Source: Aquificota bacterium (GTDB lineage Bacteria; Aquificota; Aquificia; Aquificales; Hydrogenothermaceae). Taken from it: a stretch of 8,916 bases of DNA. A program made the position numbers and the translations under genes. Under the pieces are notes generated by a model. It was given only the letters and a program-made list of their open reading frames with translations. It was not told the DNA's origin and did no database searches. The stretch covers positions 1-8,916 of the forward strand of contig JAADDV010000146.1 of assembly GCA_013153795.1 (NCBI GenBank), written 5' to 3'. The first letter of the stretch is position 1, and each line of letters starts with the position of its first letter. Positions 5,439 through 8,916 of the stretch are shown here, piece after piece.

Positions 5439-6509
5439 TAAAAAAGCTCTTTTAAAAGCTCTAAGAAAAAATCCTAAATTTATCTTTATATCTCTTTCAC
5501 CTAACCATAACTTAATCATCTCCTTTTGAATATACTTATTTTCAAATAGCTTAATCATAAAATAAATAGTTAGGTCATTTTTTAAAAATATTTCTTGCAA
5601 AATTTTTAATGATTTAAATTGTTTTAAAAATCTTTCTTCCCACTTTTTTTTATATTCTAAAGATGGATTTTCTTTTAAAAAAGATTCAGCTAAAATTTTT
5701 CCAGAAGCCATTGCATAATAAATACCTTCAAAAGTAAAAGGCAAAACCTGACCAGCACTATCTCCAACAAAAAAAATTCTATCTTTAAATAAAGAGATGT
5801 TATCTTTCCATAAAGGAATAAAAAAGCCTTTTGGTTTTGTATAACTTTTTAAGTTTAAAAATTTCAAAAAATTTTCTAATCTTCCTTTATATGTGCCAAT
5901 ATTTCCTCCTTCAAAATGAGGAAAAACCCATGCATAGTATTTATAAGCAATTTTATTTCCAAAGTAAAAATGACAATCTTCAATCTGTATTTCTGAAATA
6001 TCGATATAATTTACAGGAATACGAGGAATATATTCTTTAAAAAGTTTTTTTCTTATAAGAGAATTAACTCCATCAGCAGCAACAAGATATTTACTTTTAA
6101 TATAAATTTCTCTTTCCTTAGTTTTTATCTTAGAGATAATAAAATCTTTTTCAAAATAAAAATCTACAAAATTTCCTTCTAATATATGTGTCCCTTCTTC
6201 TTTTGCTTTTTTTCTTAAATATTTATCAAATTTTCTTCTATCTACTATATAAATAGGAGTTTTTTCTATATTTATATGTATACGTTTTTTTTTAAAACCT
6301 ATAATTATATTTTTTACTTTTTTTTCTACGATATTTTCTTCTAAAGAAAATTCTTTAAAAGCTGTATATCTTATACCTCCTCCACAAGGTTTTCTGTATT
6401 CACAGTTTTTTTGTACAAGAATATTTTCTATTCCTTTTTTAGAAAGATATCTTGCTACAGTTGAGCCTGCAGGTCCCCCACCTACAATTAAAACAAATGT
6501 TTTTTGCAT
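5433..6509 (-). CDS. Geranylgeranyl reductase family FAD-dependent oxidoreductase
   Basis: The 358-residue flavoprotein has the family's motifs in order: the FAD dinucleotide-binding GGGPAG (10-15), the CGGG signature with C42, the IVDRRKFDKYL segment (88-98), AADGVNSLIR (144-153), and GDSAGQVLPFTFEGIYYAMASG (split as 249-259 and 260-270) near the isoprenoid pocket. Relatives reduce double bonds of polyprenyl chains, for example in chlorophyll phytol, archaeal lipids or menaquinone side chains. The substrate here cannot be told; with no photosynthesis or archaeal-lipid genes in view, a quinone or another isoprenoid is the likeliest guess. It is somewhat shorter than typical members. A purine-rich AAGGGGA (complement of 6514-6520) precedes the ATG. 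It converges on the porin gene and diverges from 6570; no operon partner is visible. Confidence 0.88.
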   Translation of the reverse strand: MQKTFVLIVGGGPAGSTVARYLSKKGIENILVQKNCEYRKPCGGGIRYTAFKEFSLEENIVEKKVKNIIIGFKKKRIHINIEKTPIYIVDRRKFDKYLRKKAKEEGTHILEGNFVDFYFEKDFIISKIKTKEREIYIKSKYLVAADGVNSLIRKKLFKEYIPRIPVNYIDISEIQIEDCHFYFGNKIAYKYYAWVFPHFEGGNIGTYKGRLENFLKFLNLKSYTKPKGFFIPLWKDNISLFKDRIFFVGDSAGQVLPFTFEGIYYAMASGKILAESFLKENPSLEYKKKWEERFLKQFKSLKILQEIFLKNDLTIYFMIKLFENKYIQKEMIKLWLGERDIKINLGFFLRAFKRAFLK

Positions 6510-6569
6510 ATTTTCCCCTTTTTGTTATAAATTTTATAAAATTTTAAAAAACTTTTAAAAGAGGTAAAA
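6510..6569. promoter_or_regulatory. Divergent intergenic region, 60 bases
   Basis: This short, almost purely A/T stretch separates divergent genes, so both their promoters should lie here or extend into the coding ends. Many TATAAA-like hexamers exist and none can be singled out. It also contains the two ribosome sites (complement of 6514-6520, and GAGGT at 6561-6565). Confidence 0.45.
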
Positions 6570-7013
6570 ATGAAACTTATATCTGTAATCGGCTCTTCTA
6601 CAGTTTCTTCTTTAGATGATGAATATAAATTTGCTTATAAAGTTGGAAAATTATTAGCACAGGAAGGATTTGGAGTAGTTTGTGGAGGAAGAGGAGGAGT
6701 TATGGAAGCTGTTTGCAAAGGGGCAAAAGAAAGTAATGGACTTACAATTGGAATAATGCCTTCTTATACAGGAGAAGAAGCAAACCCTTACGTTGATATA
6801 AAGATTAATACAGGTATGAATTGGAATAGAAATCCAATTGTTGTTGCTAGTGGAGAGCTTGTTATTGCTATAGGGGGAAAGTATGGCACTCTTTCTGAAA
6901 TCGCATACTCTTTTATCTTAGGAAAAACTGTTTTAGGCTATAAAACACACAAAGTTGAAGGCATTATAAATATAAACAATTCTACAGATATTCTTCCTTA
7001 TATAAAAGGTTAA
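6570..7013 (+). CDS. TIGR00725/SLOG family Rossmann-fold protein
   Basis: The 147-residue protein fits TIGR00725, related to the LOG ("lysine decarboxylase-like") nucleotide-binding proteins. Visible motifs are an N-terminal strand ISVIGSS (4-10), GFGVVCGGRGGVMEAVCKGA (33-52), and IGGKYGTLSEIAYS (101-114), which replaces the PGGxGTxxE motif of LOG phosphoribohydrolases. The Pro is lost and a Lys-Tyr is present, though Glu110 is kept. Relatives bind nucleotides or act as molybdenum-cofactor carrier proteins. No specific reaction can be assigned, and the altered motif argues against assuming cytokinin-type LOG activity. GAGGT lies 4 bases before the ATG, which is tight but acceptable. It is 71 bases upstream of queC in the same direction; co-transcription is possible, but no functional link is evident. 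Confidence 0.82.
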   Translation: MKLISVIGSSTVSSLDDEYKFAYKVGKLLAQEGFGVVCGGRGGVMEAVCKGAKESNGLTIGIMPSYTGEEANPYVDIKINTGMNWNRNPIVVASGELVIAIGGKYGTLSEIAYSFILGKTVLGYKTHKVEGIININNSTDILPYIKG

Positions 7014-7084
7014 TATAAATTTGCAAAAGGATTTTTCAAACACTAGTATATATACTTTAATTTAAATAAAAGCAGGGATAAAAT

Positions 7085-7750
7085 ATGAAAAAAAATATTA
7101 TTGTCCTTTTATCAGGAGGCATGGATAGTGCCACTCTTTTATGGTTAGCGAAAAAAAAGTTTAAGGAAGTTTATGCTATATCCTTCGATTATGGTCAAAA
7201 GCATAAAATAGAATTAGAATTTGCAAAAAAGTTAGCGCAAGAAGCAAAAGTAAAGAAACATCTTATAGTAGAAGTTCCTCATTTAAAGGGTATAAAAGGT
7301 TCAGCTTTAACAGATATATCAATAGATATTCCTACTGAAAATTATCCAGATGAACCTCCAATAACAACTGTTCCAATGAGAAATCTAAATTTTCTTTCAA
7401 TTGCTGCTTCTTTTGCAGATATCTATGAAATAGAGAATATTGGAATAGGAGTTCATTCAGTAGACAGTCCTTATCCAGACTGTAGAGCAGAGTTTATATC
7501 ATCAGCGGAGGCTGCTATAAATGCAAGCTCCATTATGGTAGCAAAGAAAAAAAATAGAATATATGTTTATTCTCCTTTTTTAGGAATGACAAAAAAAGAT
7601 ATTTTAAAACTTGGTCTTGAGCTAGGTGTCCCTTATGAAAAAACCTATTCATGCTATAAAGGAACTTTACCTCCATGTAAAGAATGCGCAACATGTATTC
7701 AAAGACAAGAAGCTTTTGAAAGTTTAGGACTAAAAGACCCTCTTATATAG
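7085..7750 (+). CDS. queC: 7-cyano-7-deazaguanine (preQ0) synthase QueC
   Basis: QueC converts 7-carboxy-7-deazaguanine to preQ0 with ATP and ammonia, a step toward queuosine in tRNA. The 221-residue protein has the PP-loop SGGMDS (10-15), FDYGQKH (34-40), VPMRN (96-100) and a C-terminal zinc site with C190, C198, C201 and C204 (YSCYKGTLPPCKECATC). Length is normal. AGGGA (7074-7078) precedes the ATG by 6 bases. No other queuosine genes (queD, queE, queF) are in the window, and I found no preQ1 riboswitch in the 71 bases upstream. Its neighbours are unrelated. Confidence 0.96.
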   Translation: MKKNIIVLLSGGMDSATLLWLAKKKFKEVYAISFDYGQKHKIELEFAKKLAQEAKVKKHLIVEVPHLKGIKGSALTDISIDIPTENYPDEPPITTVPMRNLNFLSIAASFADIYEIENIGIGVHSVDSPYPDCRAEFISSAEAAINASSIMVAKKKNRIYVYSPFLGMTKKDILKLGLELGVPYEKTYSCYKGTLPPCKECATCIQRQEAFESLGLKDPLI

Positions 7751-7752
7751 TT

Positions 7753-7783
7753 TTTGAAAAACTTATGTTATATTATTTTCAAA
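7753..7783 (+). repeat. Short A/T inverted repeat upstream of nuoE
   Basis: TTTGAAAA (7753-7760) and TTTTCAAA (7776-7783) are perfect inverted copies 15 bases apart, starting 3 bases after the queC stop. It could be an operator or a weak hairpin. In DNA this AT-rich it could also be chance. Confidence 0.25.
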
Positions 7784-7820
7784 TTTAAATGGAGTTTGAA
7801 CTTTTATTGTTGAGGAATAA

Positions 7821-8315
7821 ATGAAAACAGAATATCAATTTTTAACTCCAGATATAATAGATAAAATAGAAGAATATAGAAAAGAATTTCCTTATTATCC
7901 TCAGCAACTTATTATTCCAGCTTTACATGAAATACTCTATAAATATAGAGATATTCCTGAAGATGCTATTTTTGAACTTGCTGATTATTTAAAGGTTCAT
8001 CCTTCTGAAGTAGAAGGAATTGTTAGCTTTTATGATATGTTTAGACATAAAAAGAATGCAAAAAATCATATAAGAATTTGTAGAAATCTTCCTTGTCATC
8101 TAGGCAAATATAAAAATTTATTAAAAATGATAGAAAAACTTACAGGAGCTAAAGCTGGAAAATCAAGTGAAGATGGAAAATGGTATATAGAGCTTGTAGA
8201 ATGTATTGGCTCTTGCTCTTTAGCTCCTGCTTTCTTAATTAATGATGATTTATATGATGGAAGTCAAATAAAAAATGAGGAAGATTTAAAAAATATACTT
8301 CATAAATACACTTAA
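7821..8315 (+). CDS. nuoE: NADH-quinone oxidoreductase subunit E-like [2Fe-2S] protein
   Basis: The 164-residue protein has the 24-kDa subunit layout: an N-terminal helical part (PQQLIIPALHEIL at 28-40; LKVHPSEVEGIVSFYDMF at 57-74) and a thioredoxin-like part. The four [2Fe-2S] ligands are C87 and C92 (CRNLPC) and C128 and C132 (CIGSC). In complex I, NuoE sits next to NuoF in the NADH-oxidising arm. Homologous subunits (HndA, HoxE and formate dehydrogenase gamma) serve hydrogenases and formate dehydrogenases. No nuoF or other nuo gene is adjacent: a TolC-like gene follows. The gene is therefore isolated and its partner is unknown. TGAGGA (7811-7816) sets the start. The family is sure; the symbol is the likeliest choice. 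Confidence 0.88.
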   Translation: MKTEYQFLTPDIIDKIEEYRKEFPYYPQQLIIPALHEILYKYRDIPEDAIFELADYLKVHPSEVEGIVSFYDMFRHKKNAKNHIRICRNLPCHLGKYKNLLKMIEKLTGAKAGKSSEDGKWYIELVECIGSCSLAPAFLINDDLYDGSQIKNEEDLKNILHKYT

Positions 8316-8417
8316 ATCTTTTATTTTTCCCAAATTTTTCATTTCAATCCTTTACTATAGCTTATATTTTCATTAGCATATTCGAATAAGTTATTAAATT
8401 ATAATAGAGGATAGATT

Positions 8418-8916
8418 ATGAGATACATTTTTATATTTCTTTTTTTTCTAAATTTTTCTTTTAAAGTTTATTCCATAACTTTAGAAGAGGTAATAAACAT
8501 AGCAAAACTATATAACCCTGTTTTAAAGCAGAAAAAGATTGATATAGAAATACAAAAGACTAAAGAGAAACAAAATAAAGCAAAAAAGTTTGGACAAATA
8601 GAAATTTTTGGTGTTTATAATAGATATGAAGATAAAAGAATTTTATATCCTATTTCTCCTCCTTTAAATCCTTCTAATCTAGTGGGAGCAGAAAATCAAA
8701 TTATAGGAGGTATTTCCTATTCTATTCCTCTTTTTACTGGTTTTAAAATAAAAAACAATATCGAAATTTCAAAGCTTGGAAAAAAATTAAAAGAGATTCA
8801 ATATAAACTTTCAAAAAACCAGATTATTTATAATATCCGAAATATATATATAAAAATTCTCTCATTGGAAAAACAAAAAATTGCTATTTGTCCAAACTTT
8901 TTTGCTTTATTTTGTT
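8418..8916 (+). CDS. TolC-family outer-membrane efflux protein (3' partial)
   Basis: A reading frame starts at 8418 after AGAGGA (8405-8410) and stays open to the end of the window (166 codons). A signal peptide spans about residues 1-19 (hydrophobic, ending KVYS). Then comes ITLEEVINIAKLYNPVLKQ, the typical start of TolC-family proteins, a Lys/Gln-rich helix at 38-58, and the strand-turn-helix ISYSIPLFTGFKIKNNIEIS near 99-118, which is the barrel-to-tunnel pattern. TolC-type trimers form the outer-membrane duct of drug, metal or protein exporters; the partner pump would lie downstream. Residues from about 155 on (IAICPNFFALFC) do not look like TolC. They coincide with an inverted copy of upstream sequence, so only residues 1 to about 154 should be trusted. 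Confidence 0.8.
   Translation, partial: MRYIFIFLFFLNFSFKVYSITLEEVINIAKLYNPVLKQKKIDIEIQKTKEKQNKAKKFGQIEIFGVYNRYEDKRILYPISPPLNPSNLVGAENQIIGGISYSIPLFTGFKIKNNIEISKLGKKLKEIQYKLSKNQIIYNIRNIYIKILSLEKQKIAICPNFFALFC
8569..8601 (+). repeat. Left arm of exact 33-base inverted repeat
   Basis: This stretch of the TolC-like gene is exactly reverse-complementary to 8884-8916. It encodes part of the expected helix after the N-terminal motif, so this arm is the one that fits the protein. Confidence 0.93.
8884..8916 (-). repeat. Right arm of inverted repeat; probable chimeric window end
   Basis: The last 33 bases are the exact reverse complement of 8569-8601. The match ends at 8883/8602 with a mismatch, and partial A/T homology continues for several bases. 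Here the encoded protein loses TolC character. A fold-back amplification chimera or assembly artefact explains both facts better than a real repeat. Confidence 0.85.

Noticed and set aside
5831..6040. Plus-strand frame of 69 codons inside the flavoprotein gene
   Set aside because: It is antisense to a motif-rich flavoprotein, and its composition is what the complementary AT-rich strand would give.
7014..7084. preQ1 riboswitch upstream of queC
   Set aside because: There is no C-rich hairpin loop or pseudoknot pairing with an A-rich tail as in preQ1-I. The region is plain A/T-rich sequence with a weak bulged TTGCAAAA/TTTTTCAA hairpin.
8400..8405. TATAAT before the TolC-like gene as a -10 box
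   Set aside because: It would start transcription about 5 bases before the ATG, leaving the ribosome site AGAGGA largely upstream of the transcript, and no -35 is at a suitable distance.
8316..8417. Terminator or regulatory element between nuoE and the TolC-like gene
   Set aside because: The 102 bases contain T-runs but no convincing stem and no clear promoter pair.

Overview
The window is AT-rich DNA from a Gram-negative bacterium, most likely a thermophilic chemolithoautotroph of the Aquificota (Hydrogenothermaceae such as Sulfurihydrogenibium would fit). This placement is inference. It rests on the low GC, the Lys/Glu/Ile-rich proteins with mostly AGA and ATA codons, the AGGAGG-type ribosome sites, outer-membrane components (porin, TolC-like protein, lipoprotein), a NuoE-type subunit and a sigma-54-like promoter. 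Both ends cut through genes, so the window is probably a complete contig or its end.

Layout. Positions 1-912 hold the 3' part of a secreted protein with ASH/choice-of-anchor-D beta-sandwich repeats and a C-terminal dockerin-like calcium-binding module. It overlaps by 8 bases a small lipoprotein gene (905-1363) whose folded part is Ig-like and possibly cohesin-like. A strong hairpin follows. Next comes a yebC-ruvC pair (1557-2777) with abutting reading frames. A 240-base regulatory region (2778-3017) carries three TGCAC repeats, a sigma-54-type -24/-12 element and a structured leader. It precedes an Amt ammonium transporter (3018-4322), a clear intrinsic terminator, and a BBP2/OmpL-like outer-membrane porin (4399-5403) with its own terminator. 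Convergent to that is a geranylgeranyl-reductase-family flavoprotein on the minus strand (5433-6509). Divergent from it run a TIGR00725/SLOG-family protein (6570-7013), queC (7085-7750), a NuoE-type [2Fe-2S] protein (7821-8315) and the start of a TolC-family efflux protein (8418 to the end).

How they may work together. Amt and the porin look like an ammonium-uptake unit spanning both membranes, under nitrogen/sigma-54-type control and without an adjacent glnK. The dockerin-bearing repeat protein and the overlapping lipoprotein look like a cell-surface pair, and the lipoprotein could be the membrane anchor of the other. This is the most novel candidate in the window. The remaining genes are housekeeping genes with no evident shared pathway.

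Caution on the right end. The last 33 bases are an exact reverse complement of 8569-8601 inside the same gene, and the TolC-like protein stops looking like TolC at that point. The tail is probably a fold-back chimera or assembly artefact rather than genome sequence. No stretch over 300 bases lacks a gene, and I saw no tRNA, rRNA, CRISPR array or insertion sequence.
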